Shown here: in pieces, positions 6,426 through 12,467 of the stretch
Numbering within the stretch: position 1 is the stretch's first letter
How the letters are laid out: each line of letters begins with the position of its first letter
Assembly (NCBI GenBank): GCA_964507325.1
Contig: CAZDQL010000141.1
Span: 1 to 12,467 of the forward strand
Origin: CAZDQL01 sp964507325
GTDB taxonomy: Bacteria > Planctomycetota > UBA1135 > GCA-002686595
Reading direction: 5' to 3'
DNA length: 12,467 bases
Notes under the pieces: model-generated
Database searches by the model: none
Seen by the model: the letters and a program-made list of their open reading frames with translations, nothing else
Told to the model about the DNA's origin: nothing
Position numbers and translations under genes: made by a program

Positions 6426-9110
6426 ATGAGCGAGTCGTTCGGAGCCGAGTCGGGCGGGGACGAGGTCGAGGAGCTCTTGTGTGAAATCCTCCAGCGACCC
6501 ACCGAGCAGCACGAGGCCGCCCTGCGGGACGCCTGCGCCTTACGCCAGGAGTACGCTCACGAGCTGCGGGAGCAGTACGCGATGCTCTTGCGCATGGGGC
6601 TCGTCGCGCCCGGCCGGGCCGCGGGGGACTTCCCCGAGCGCCTGGGTGACTTCCGCCTGGTGGAGCGCCTCGGAGGCGGCGGGATGGGCGTCGTCTACCT
6701 GGCGCAGCAGGAGTCGCTGGGGCGCGATGTGGCGCTCAAGCTGATGCGCCCCGACCAACTCTACTTCCCCGGGGCGCGCGAGCGCTTTCGACGGGAGACG
6801 GAGGCGGTGGCGCAGCTGCAGCACCCCAACGTCGTCCCCATCTACACCGTCGGTGAAGAGGAGGGCATCCCCTTCTTCGCCATGGAGCTCGTGCGCGGCT
6901 GCACGTTGGCCGAGGCGCTCGAGGAGCTCGCGGACCGCGCGCCGGACACCCTGACCGGTCAGGACCTGGGACGCGCGGTGGCCAGGCGCGCGGGGAGCGA
7001 GTGGGAGGCGGACGACGCCGGCCTCTTCTCCGGGACGTGGCCGGGAACCTGCCTGCGCGTCCTGGCGCCGATCGCGGCCGCGCTCGAGCACTGCCACGAG
7101 CGCGGCATCGTCCACCGCGACGTGAAGCCCTCCAACATCGTGCTGCGCCCCGGAGGCGGCGCGATGCTGGTGGACTTCGGGCTCACCCGCTCCGCGGGAT
7201 TCGAGCGGGTGACGCGCAGCGGTGCGCCGATCGGCACGCTGCTCTACATGTCGCCCGAGCAGGTGCGCGCGGACCCCGACCTGGATGCGCGCACGGACGT
7301 CTACTCCCTGGGCGCGACCCTGCACGAGATGCTGACCCTCGAGCCGCCCTTCACGGGCACCAACCCGCTGGTCATCCAGCGGGCGATCCTCGAGGGTCGC
7401 GCGGCGCCCCTGAGGACGAGCAACCGCCGCATCAGCGCCGATGTCGAGACGGTCTGCCGTCACGCCATGGAGCCGGAGCGCGAGCGGCGCTACGCCAGCG
7501 CCCAGGCCCTCGGCCGGGACATGGAGAACGTGCTCGCCCTGCGCCCGATCGAGGTGCAGCCGCCGGGACCTTGGGCGCGCTTCCGCCGCTGGGCGCAGCG
7601 CAACCCGGCTCTAGTCGCGGTCGTCCTGCTCGCCTTCCTACTGCTGGTCGGCACCCCGACCGGCTTCCTCTTGCAGCAGCGGGCCCACGCGACCGCCCTC
7701 GAGGGCCAGGTGGTGGAGGCGCGCGAGGAGGCCCAGACCGCCACGCGGGCCATGGACTTCCTCACCGACGTGCTCCTGGCGCGGGAGCTCAAGGAGCTCG
7801 ACGACCCCGACCCACGCCTGTCGGAGGTGCTGCTGCGCGGGGGCGAGCTGCTCGAGCGGCGCGAGGAGGCACTCGCCGAACCCCTGGTTCGGGCGCGCAT
7901 GCACTTCGTGCTCGGGCACGTCCTGGTCGAGAACGGGCGCTTCGCCGACGCGCTCCCCTACCTCGAATCGGCCCGCGCCGCTTTCGAGGAGCTGCCGCCC
8001 GACCGCGACCCTGAGATCCGGCGTACGGCGCTGCTCGACCTCGCTGTGGCACTGACGACGGCGCGCAGGATGGAGGAGGCAGAGGCGCGGATCCTGGAGG
8101 TGCTCTCCACGTCCGGATCCGAGGACGACAACTTCGCCCTGCGCGCGAAGGGGCACCTGAGCACGCTCTACTTCGATCTGGAGCGCTTCGAGGAGTCGCT
8201 ACGCCTGGCACGGGAGGTGCTGGCCTCGGCCGACCCCGACGCTCCGGATCACGCGCTGATCCGCGCCAGCGCCCTGGGCATGCTCGCCCAGAACGAACAC
8301 CACGCCGGCGACTCGGCGGCCAGCCTGGAGCACGCCGACGAATCGCTCGCGATCTTCGTGGAGATCCTGCCCTCGGCGCACACCGGGATCGCGCGCGCGA
8401 AGATGACGCGCGCCCACGCGCTGATGGGGCTGGGGCGCTTCGACGAGGCCGCCGCCACCTTCGAAGAGGCGATCCGGGTCCTGGACGAGCTCTCCGGCGA
8501 GCCCAGCGAGGTGCGCGGCCAGGCCCTCTACAACCTGGCCTTCGCGCAGAACCGGCTAGGCCGGAGGGAGGAGGCGCTGGACACCTACCGGTGGGCCGAG
8601 GAGGAGTTCACCGCGACGCTGGGGCCCGAGGCGGTCGGCGTGGGGCACTGTCGCTACCAGATCGGGATCCTGTGCGAGAGAGCGGGAGACGCGCAGGGAG
8701 CGATCGCGGCGTTCGAAGTGGCGGTCATGGTGTTCGAGCGCGAGTACGGCCCGGGCCACCTGCGTACGGGGAACGCCCACCTGGGGCTCGCCGGCAACCT
8801 GCTCGCGGCGGGGACGGCCGAGGCGGCGGTCGAGCACTTCCGCCTCGCGGCCGACGTCTTCGAGCCGCTCGAGGGGCAGGAGCAGTTCTTCCTCTCGGCG
8901 CTCTCGAACCTGATGGCGAGCTGCCTCGAGCGAGGCGACTCCGAGCCGGCCGTGGCGGCCGCGGCGCGCGTCGTGAGGATGTTCGAGGAGCGCCTGCCCG
9001 CCGACGACCCGCGGCGGCAACAGGTGCTGTCGTGGGCGGTCCGCGCGTACGAGGCCTCCGGGCAGCACGAGGAGGCCGCACGCGTCCAGGGGCTGATCCC
9101 GCCGCGCTAG
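6426..9110 (+). CDS. Transmembrane Ser/Thr protein kinase with C-terminal TPR domain
   Basis: The protein has 894 residues. An N-terminal helical stretch (1-70) precedes a complete Hanks-type kinase domain at about 75-375. It shows the glycine loop LGGGGMGVVY (82-91), catalytic Lys105 in VALK, Glu124, HRDVKPSN (230-237), DFG (250-252), SPE (276-278) and D291 in DVYSLG. All catalytic residues are intact. About 45 residues (roughly 165-208) are inserted before the alpha-E helix. A basic stretch (RFRRWAQR) precedes a single membrane segment at about 394-415. This orientation puts the kinase in the cytoplasm and the C-terminus outside. Residues about 425-470 look like a helical linker, and about 480-890 hold roughly ten TPR units, for example GRFADALPYLESA, GRFDEAAATFEEAI and GRREEALDTYRWA. 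Starting 16 bases after the HzsA-like gene, it is probably co-transcribed with it; no Shine-Dalgarno sequence is seen. The sigma factor on the opposite strand is a plausible substrate (inference). Kinase identity is very sure. Confidence 0.93.
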   Translation: MSESFGAESGGDEVEELLCEILQRPTEQHEAALRDACALRQEYAHELREQYAMLLRMGLVAPGRAAGDFPERLGDFRLVERLGGGGMGVVYLAQQESLGRDVALKLMRPDQLYFPGARERFRRETEAVAQLQHPNVVPIYTVGEEEGIPFFAMELVRGCTLAEALEELADRAPDTLTGQDLGRAVARRAGSEWEADDAGLFSGTWPGTCLRVLAPIAAALEHCHERGIVHRDVKPSNIVLRPGGGAMLVDFGLTRSAGFERVTRSGAPIGTLLYMSPEQVRADPDLDARTDVYSLGATLHEMLTLEPPFTGTNPLVIQRAILEGRAAPLRTSNRRISADVETVCRHAMEPERERRYASAQALGRDMENVLALRPIEVQPPGPWARFRRWAQRNPALVAVVLLAFLLLVGTPTGFLLQQRAHATALEGQVVEAREEAQTATRAMDFLTDVLLARELKELDDPDPRLSEVLLRGGELLERREEALAEPLVRARMHFVLGHVLVENGRFADALPYLESARAAFEELPPDRDPEIRRTALLDLAVALTTARRMEEAEARILEVLSTSGSEDDNFALRAKGHLSTLYFDLERFEESLRLAREVLASADPDAPDHALIRASALGMLAQNEHHAGDSAASLEHADESLAIFVEILPSAHTGIARAKMTRAHALMGLGRFDEAAATFEEAIRVLDELSGEPSEVRGQALYNLAFAQNRLGRREEALDTYRWAEEEFTATLGPEAVGVGHCRYQIGILCERAGDAQGAIAAFEVAVMVFEREYGPGHLRTGNAHLGLAGNLLAAGTAEAAVEHFRLAADVFEPLEGQEQFFLSALSNLMASCLERGDSEPAVAAAARVVRMFEERLPADDPRRQQVLSWAVRAYEASGQHEEAARVQGLIPPR

Positions 9111-9730
9111 CGGTCTTGGCGACCCAGCTTCGCCAGCCGCGCCACTGCGCGCGCGAGCAGCACGCGCGAGTTCGCCTCACTGATCTCGAGCTCCTCGGCG
9201 ACCTCGCGGTGCGAGCGACCCTCGAAGTGCACCAGCCGGATCACCGCCGCGTAGCGTTCGGGCAGGCGCTCGAAGGCGCGCTGCAGGGCGTCGAGATCCT
9301 CCTGGCGCATCGCCTCCTGGCTCGGGGTGCACAGCGTGCGGAAGAAGTCGAGCCGCGAGCTCGAACCCTCGCTCCCGGGCGCGCGTCCAGCGACCTCACG
9401 CCCGCCGGCGCGCATTTCGGCGCCGTGGTAGCGCCGCCGGTCCTGGACCTTGTAGAGCGCCGCCTGGTAGAGCCACTGCTTGAACTCCGGCTCGCCGCGG
9501 TACTCGAAGCGCTCCCCCTCGAGGTCCTCGAGCACCTCGCGGCAGACCGACTGGGCCAGGTCCGACACCGACTCGCGCGCCCCGACCACGCCGCCAGCAC
9601 GGCGCGCCAGGAAGCGCCGCAGCCCCGGCAGGTGGCGCTCGAGCAGGACCCCCAGGGCGGCGGCGTCCCCCTGGGAGGTGCGCTCGACGAGCTCCCGGTC
9701 CGGCTCTCGAGGCGACGTCGGCATGGCCAC
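9107..9730 (-). CDS. ECF-type RNA polymerase sigma factor (Planctomycetota-like)
   Basis: The protein has 207 residues. Sigma region 2 spans about 15-102, with VSDLAQSVCREVLEDL (55-70), FEYRGEPEFKQWLYQAAL (75-92) and QDRRRYH (96-102). Region 4 spans about 143-201, with LPERYAAVIRLVHFEG (156-171) and a helix-turn-helix HREVAEELEISEANSRVLL (174-192). It directs RNA polymerase to a dedicated promoter set. The linker between the regions (103-142) is rich in Gly, Arg and Ser. Where many ECF factors have the acidic D-A-E-D in region 2.2 this one has S54-V-S56-D57. No anti-sigma factor gene lies beside it, which fits control by a Ser/Thr kinase instead. The stop codon overlaps that of the convergent kinase gene by 4 bases. 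The first ATG is at 9730; a second at codon 3 (9724) is also possible, and no strong Shine-Dalgarno sequence is visible for either. Family identity is sure; the regulon is unknown. Confidence 0.92.
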   Translation of the reverse strand: MAMPTSPREPDRELVERTSQGDAAALGVLLERHLPGLRRFLARRAGGVVGARESVSDLAQSVCREVLEDLEGERFEYRGEPEFKQWLYQAALYKVQDRRRYHGAEMRAGGREVAGRAPGSEGSSSRLDFFRTLCTPSQEAMRQEDLDALQRAFERLPERYAAVIRLVHFEGRSHREVAEELEISEANSRVLLARAVARLAKLGRQDR

Positions 9731-9773
9731 CGGATACTACCAGCGCCGCGCACGTCGAGGGCCCCACGCAAGA

Positions 9774-9806
9774 CCGGGCCCCCGCCGTCATTCGGCGGAG
9801 GCCCGG
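9774..9806 (-). terminator. Hairpin terminator after the propeller protein gene
   Basis: A long inverted repeat with arms CCGGGCC-C-CCGCCG and CGGCGG-A-GGCCCGG encloses a TCATT loop. It gives 13 base pairs with a single C/A mismatch. It begins 18 bases past the stop codon of the leftward gene, the usual place for an intrinsic terminator. Only a short weak T-rich tract (TCTT) follows on the - strand, so termination may rely on the stem alone. It would separate that gene from the sigma factor gene, which starts 44 bases further on. Confidence 0.65.
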
Positions 9807-9824
9807 CGGTGCGGCAGGACCACC

Positions 9825-11297
9825 TCAGGGGAGGATCCGCAGCGCGTTGGAGAGCGCCAGTCCGACCGGAGATCCGGGGTCGTCGGCGATCGCCTGCGCG
9901 TAGTTCGGCCGGAAGCCACCTCTCGCCACGTGGGCGGCGTTCCCGGAGGCGTCGGCCGTGAGCCAGACCACGGTGAAGGGAGCGATCGCCGGTCCGTTCC
10001 GCGCCACCCCGGGCACGAGGACGCTGCCGTGGAAGGGGCGGTTGGCGGCGTGCCAGGAGAGGAGCAGGGCGACGTCCTCACCCGGCGGCAGGTCGCGCAG
10101 TTTGTAGGCCAACTCGCCGGGGTGCGTCTCGCAGATCGTGAGCTCGGGAATCCGGCCGTTCGTGCCGGGGATGCCGTAGCCCAGGTCGAGAGCGGGGTCG
10201 GGGCACGGCTCCATGATGAAGTGGTCCGGCCCCGCCGGGCGCGGATCGAAGGGCACCAGGTCGTCGGCGTAGCTGATGAAGCCCACGCGGCTGCCGTCCC
10301 CGTTGACCGTCATCTGATGGAAGCCGCCGTGGATGCCGCTGTTCTGACTGCCGGCCTTGCCGGTGACGTCGGTGCTGGCCATGATCGTCTGCCCCGTGGT
10401 CTGGTCGTGCCGATACACCTGCCAATAGGGGCCGGCGTCGCGCATGGTGAGGTTCTGGGCCAGGCTGCGGAAGACGATGCTCGAGCCATCGGTGGAGATG
10501 TGGGGCTCCCGGGACTCCCCCTGGCCGAATTCCCCCAGCGAATTGACGCTGGCGCAGGTGGTCACCCCGTTGCCCTCGTCGTACACCCCGTTGCCGTCGG
10601 GGTCGCGGTCGTGCACGAAGATGTGCACGATTCCCGAGCCAGTGCCGCTGACCAGATTCGAGGAGTTGCTCGAGAAGGTCACGAAGCGCCCGTCCCCCGA
10701 GATGTCCGGGACGTAGCAGTGCTGGTCGTTCTGCGTGCCGTCGGTGTGCACGCTCACCAGCACGATCCGCTCGTTGCCCTCGTCGAAGATCCCGTTTCCG
10801 TCGGGGTCGCGCTCGAAGACGTAGATGTCTCCCACGCTCCCGTTCGCGTCGCCTCCCGGAGGCAGGAGGTCCGTGGAGTTGCTCGAGAAGGCGATCGAGC
10901 GGCCGTCGGCCGAGATGGCCGCGTAGGCCGCGCCCACCTCNNNNNNNNNNNNNNNNNNNNNNNNNNNNNNNNNNNNNNNNNNNNNNNNNNNNNNNNNNNN
11001 NNNNNNNNNNNNNNNNNNNNNNNNNNNNNNNNNNNNNNNNAGGGAGTCGGCGGTCCAGTCGTAGAGCCAGATCCGGGGGGTCCCGTCGAGCGGATCGCTG
11101 CCCGCCTGGTTGAGCACCATGCGGTTGCCATCGTCGGAGATGGAGGGCCTGACGGACTGCCCGATCGGCTCGCTGCCGTCGTCGAGTCCATTCACCCGCC
11201 GAATCTCCTGGGCGGCGGCCGCGGAGGCCAGGAGCGGCACCAGGAGCGCCGTGGCGCAGGTCCGGGGGGCCCATACTCGGTTTCGGTCGTTCTTCAT
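9825..11297 (-). CDS. Exported TolB/PD40-type beta-propeller protein, interrupted by an assembly gap
   Basis: A signal peptide ends near ASAAAA/Q (residue 29). Repeated propeller units of about 64-71 residues follow, marked by ISDDGNRM, ISADGRSIAF, ISGDGRFVTF, ISTDGSSIVF and VNGDGSRVGF. Two units carry a calcium-type loop, RDPDGNGIFDEGN and RDPDGNGVYDEGN. The last roughly 120 residues, starting LGYGIPGTNGRIPEL and ending PVGLALSNALRILP, look like a beta-sandwich tail that I recall from many exported proteins of high-GC Planctomycetota. That tail may be a sorting or surface domain (inference). No catalytic motif is seen, so a binding or structural role is likely. ATG at 11297 is chosen because AGGA lies 7 bases upstream; a GTG directly before it (11300) is less well placed. 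The 100 Ns at 10941-11040 fall inside the first propeller unit, so the true length is unknown. It lies downstream of the phosphoesterase on the same strand, 156 bases away. Confidence 0.8.
   Translation of the reverse strand: MKNDRNRVWAPRTCATALLVPLLASAAAAQEIRRVNGLDDGSEPIGQSVRPSISDDGNRMVLNQAGSDPLDGTPRIWLYDWTADSXXXXXXXXXXXXXXXXXXXXXXXXXXXXXXXXXXEVGAAYAAISADGRSIAFSSNSTDLLPPGGDANGSVGDIYVFERDPDGNGIFDEGNERIVLVSVHTDGTQNDQHCYVPDISGDGRFVTFSSNSSNLVSGTGSGIVHIFVHDRDPDGNGVYDEGNGVTTCASVNSLGEFGQGESREPHISTDGSSIVFRSLAQNLTMRDAGPYWQVYRHDQTTGQTIMASTDVTGKAGSQNSGIHGGFHQMTVNGDGSRVGFISYADDLVPFDPRPAGPDHFIMEPCPDPALDLGYGIPGTNGRIPELTICETHPGELAYKLRDLPPGEDVALLLSWHAANRPFHGSVLVPGVARNGPAIAPFTVVWLTADASGNAAHVARGGFRPNYAQAIADDPGSPVGLALSNALRILP
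10569..10624 (-). repeat. Intragenic repeat, copy 2 (calcium-loop unit)
   Basis: This 56-base stretch encodes the second DPDGNG loop of the propeller protein. By eye it matches 10773-10828 at all but about nine positions. The copies are 204 bases apart, exactly 68 codons, which equals one propeller unit. It reflects duplication of blades inside the gene. Confidence 0.7.
10773..10828 (-). repeat. Intragenic repeat, copy 1 (calcium-loop unit)
   Basis: This is the partner of 10569-10624. It encodes the first DPDGNG loop, and the similarity is kept at DNA level. A further copy inside the adjacent N gap would help to explain why assembly failed there. Confidence 0.7.
10941..11040. other. Assembly gap (100 Ns)
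   Basis: Exactly 100 Ns lie here, a conventional scaffold placeholder whose length says nothing about the true distance. The gap is inside the propeller protein gene. The reading frame matches on both sides if 100 is taken literally, which happens one time in three by chance. Confidence 0.97.
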
Positions 11298-11386
11298 CAC
11301 GTTTTCCTGTGGCTAGTCCAGCGGCTCCCGTGCCGCATGGACGCTGAAAGGAAGCCCCCCGGAGGACGCAACACCGATTCCTGAGA

Positions 11387-11407
11387 ACTTCCGCCACGGG
11401 CGGAAGT
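11387..11407 (-). terminator. Small hairpin after the phosphoesterase gene
   Basis: A perfect 8-bp inverted repeat, ACTTCCGC and GCGGAAGT, encloses a 5-base loop. It lies in the 156-base gap between the phosphoesterase stop and the propeller protein start, 46 bases past the stop. No T-run follows on the - strand. It may be a weak terminator or a binding site. Nothing else is evident in this gap beyond the AGGA ribosome site just before 11297. Confidence 0.4.
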
Positions 11408-11453
11408 CCATCCGACGCGAGCCGCCGTCGCGCTGACCCAGGGCGTTGGAGCC

Positions 11454-12467
11454 CTATTTCGAGCGCTTCGTCAGCTGCAGCGTGTCGAACAGCTGGCCGT
11501 GCTGGTCGATCGCTTGCAGCTCCAGCTGGTCGCCGTGGATCCCCACGTAGACGAGGTGGTGGTAGCGGGCCTTCTTGTGCCCGAACCAGGTGTTCGTGGG
11601 GTCGAAGTCCTCCAGGCCCCCCCCTCCCCCGGCGGAGGTGACGTAGATCACCCCGCCATCCTCGTACTCCGTCACCCGCCCCTCGCGGATGGGGAAAGTC
11701 CGCTCGTAGTCGTGCACGTGGCCTGAGAAGCAGATGTCCACGCCGTAGCGCTCGAGCAGGCCGACGATGTTGCGCACGTTGGGATCCCCCCGGAAGGAGC
11801 CTTCCACGAGGGTGTCCCCGTAGTCGTTGGAGTCGGAGGTGTACGGGGGCTGGTGGAGCAGCGCGAAGCGCCACTTCGCGCGACACGCCTTCAAGGCCGC
11901 GTGCAGCCAGGTGAGCTGGGCGGATTGGTCGGCCAGGGAGCGGTTGCCGTCCAACATGAAGAACTCTGCGTCCCCGTAGCGGAAGGAGTACCAGCGCTCA
12001 GGTTCCGGCAGGGACATGTAGCGGTAGTAGTGCTGCGCGTCCTGCTCGTGGTTCCCGAGGACCGGCATCAGAGGCACGCGACCGATCAGCGGCTGCATGC
12101 TGGGGAAGAAGACGTCGGTCCAGTCGCGCTTGTTCGTGCCCGTCCCCACCAGGTCCCCGGCGAGGAGCACCAGGTTCGGGCGGTGCATCCAGGCCAGGTC
12201 GGAGACCCGCTTCGCCACCTCCCCGTGCGTCTGGGTGTCCCCCATGACGACGAAGGTGAAGGCCCGGTCCGGTGACGCGGCGGTGCGGAAGGAGAGCACG
12301 CCCGAATCGAGCAGCTCTCCTTCGTGGTTGCGCGCGGTCACCTGGTAGAAGTACTTCTGGTTGGCCGCCAGGCCGGTCAGCCGGAACTCGTGCAGCCTGG
12401 CGGGCTCGGCGGCCGGGAACTCCTGCGCGGACTCGGCGCTGTCGACGTCGCGCCAGCAGCGCACCTC
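11454..12467 (-). CDS. Calcineurin-like metallophosphoesterase, purple-acid-phosphatase-like (5' end cut by the window)
   Basis: The frame is open to the right edge, so the N-terminus is missing; 337 residues are visible and are numbered here from the edge. Residues 1-63 are the end of a fibronectin-III-like domain (LTGLAANQKYFYQV), as at the N-terminus of purple acid phosphatases. The catalytic domain shows all the two-metal motifs: GD77TQ, GD105LV, GNH140E, H205 in LLHQPPY, and GH250VH252DYER. It should hydrolyse phosphate esters, probably outside the cytoplasm given the family and the FnIII domain. The GDxxY tyrosine that binds iron in true purple acid phosphatases is absent (Gly108 instead), so 'PAP-like' is safer. 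A GTG at 12464 could be read as a start, but it falls within the FnIII domain and is unlikely. The propeller gene follows on the same strand, separated by a small hairpin. The substrate is unknown. Confidence 0.9.
   Translation of the reverse strand, partial: EVRCWRDVDSAESAQEFPAAEPARLHEFRLTGLAANQKYFYQVTARNHEGELLDSGVLSFRTAASPDRAFTFVVMGDTQTHGEVAKRVSDLAWMHRPNLVLLAGDLVGTGTNKRDWTDVFFPSMQPLIGRVPLMPVLGNHEQDAQHYYRYMSLPEPERWYSFRYGDAEFFMLDGNRSLADQSAQLTWLHAALKACRAKWRFALLHQPPYTSDSNDYGDTLVEGSFRGDPNVRNIVGLLERYGVDICFSGHVHDYERTFPIREGRVTEYEDGGVIYVTSAGGGGGLEDFDPTNTWFGHKKARYHHLVYVGIHGDQLELQAIDQHGQLFDTLQLTKRSK

Noticed and set aside
3595..6429. 944-codon open frame on the + strand overlapping the HzsA-like gene in another frame
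   Set aside because: Its translation is Arg/Gly/Ala/Pro-rich with no motif, whereas the chosen frame matches known domains throughout.
3947..6502. Very long open frame (851 codons) antisense to the HzsA-like gene
   Set aside because: It is a by-product of very high GC content. The translation is low-complexity Arg/Val/Pro/His text with no domain, while the sense frame has a signal peptide and haem motifs.
9480..11384. 634-codon + strand open frame opposite the sigma factor and propeller genes
   Set aside because: It crosses a gene boundary, a terminator hairpin and the N gap, and shows no recognisable domain.
12462..12464. GTG at 12464 as the start of the phosphoesterase
   Set aside because: The frame stays open to the window edge and the FnIII-like domain would be truncated, so the real start lies outside.

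Overview
The window is a very GC-rich piece of bacterial chromosome. It looks like Planctomycetota (inference; no 16S or marker gene is present). The reasons are a HzsA-like multiheme protein fused to a rhamnogalacturonan-lyase-type domain, a transmembrane Ser/Thr kinase with a long TPR tail, an ECF sigma factor of the type common in that phylum, exported beta-propeller proteins with Asp-rich loops, and mostly absent Shine-Dalgarno sequences. Eight protein genes fill almost the whole window. I see no RNA gene, insertion sequence, CRISPR array or phage gene, and no gene-free stretch over 300 bases.

Layout: (1) 1-30 is a perfect palindrome, probably the terminator of a gene left of the window. 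(2) 80-1009 (+) is a zinc-dependent phospholipase C-family protein. It converges, with a 4-base gap, on (3) 1014-2972 (-), a large lipoprotein with about nine Asp-rich calcium-type loops. (4) A 145-base divergent region at 2973-3117 leads rightward into a compact + strand set: a 70-residue cysteine-rich lipoprotein (3118-3330), a 1014-residue exported triheme HzsA-like/PL4-domain protein (3365-6409), and a membrane Ser/Thr kinase with TPRs (6426-9110). (5) On the - strand, running leftward from the right edge, are a calcineurin-like phosphoesterase cut by the window end (11454-12467), an exported TolB/PD40-type propeller protein with a 100-N assembly gap (9825-11297), and an ECF sigma factor (9107-9730). 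The sigma factor gene and the kinase gene overlap by 4 bases at their stop codons.

How they may work together (inference): the kinase has its catalytic domain inside the cell and its TPR tail outside. It is encoded 16 bases after the exported triheme protein and tail-to-tail with the sigma factor. The sigma factor carries serines where many ECF factors have acidic residues in region 2.2. A signalling chain from exported redox/lectin-like protein to TPR-kinase to sigma factor is the most interesting hypothesis here. The other genes encode exported or surface proteins with no visible link to that chain.
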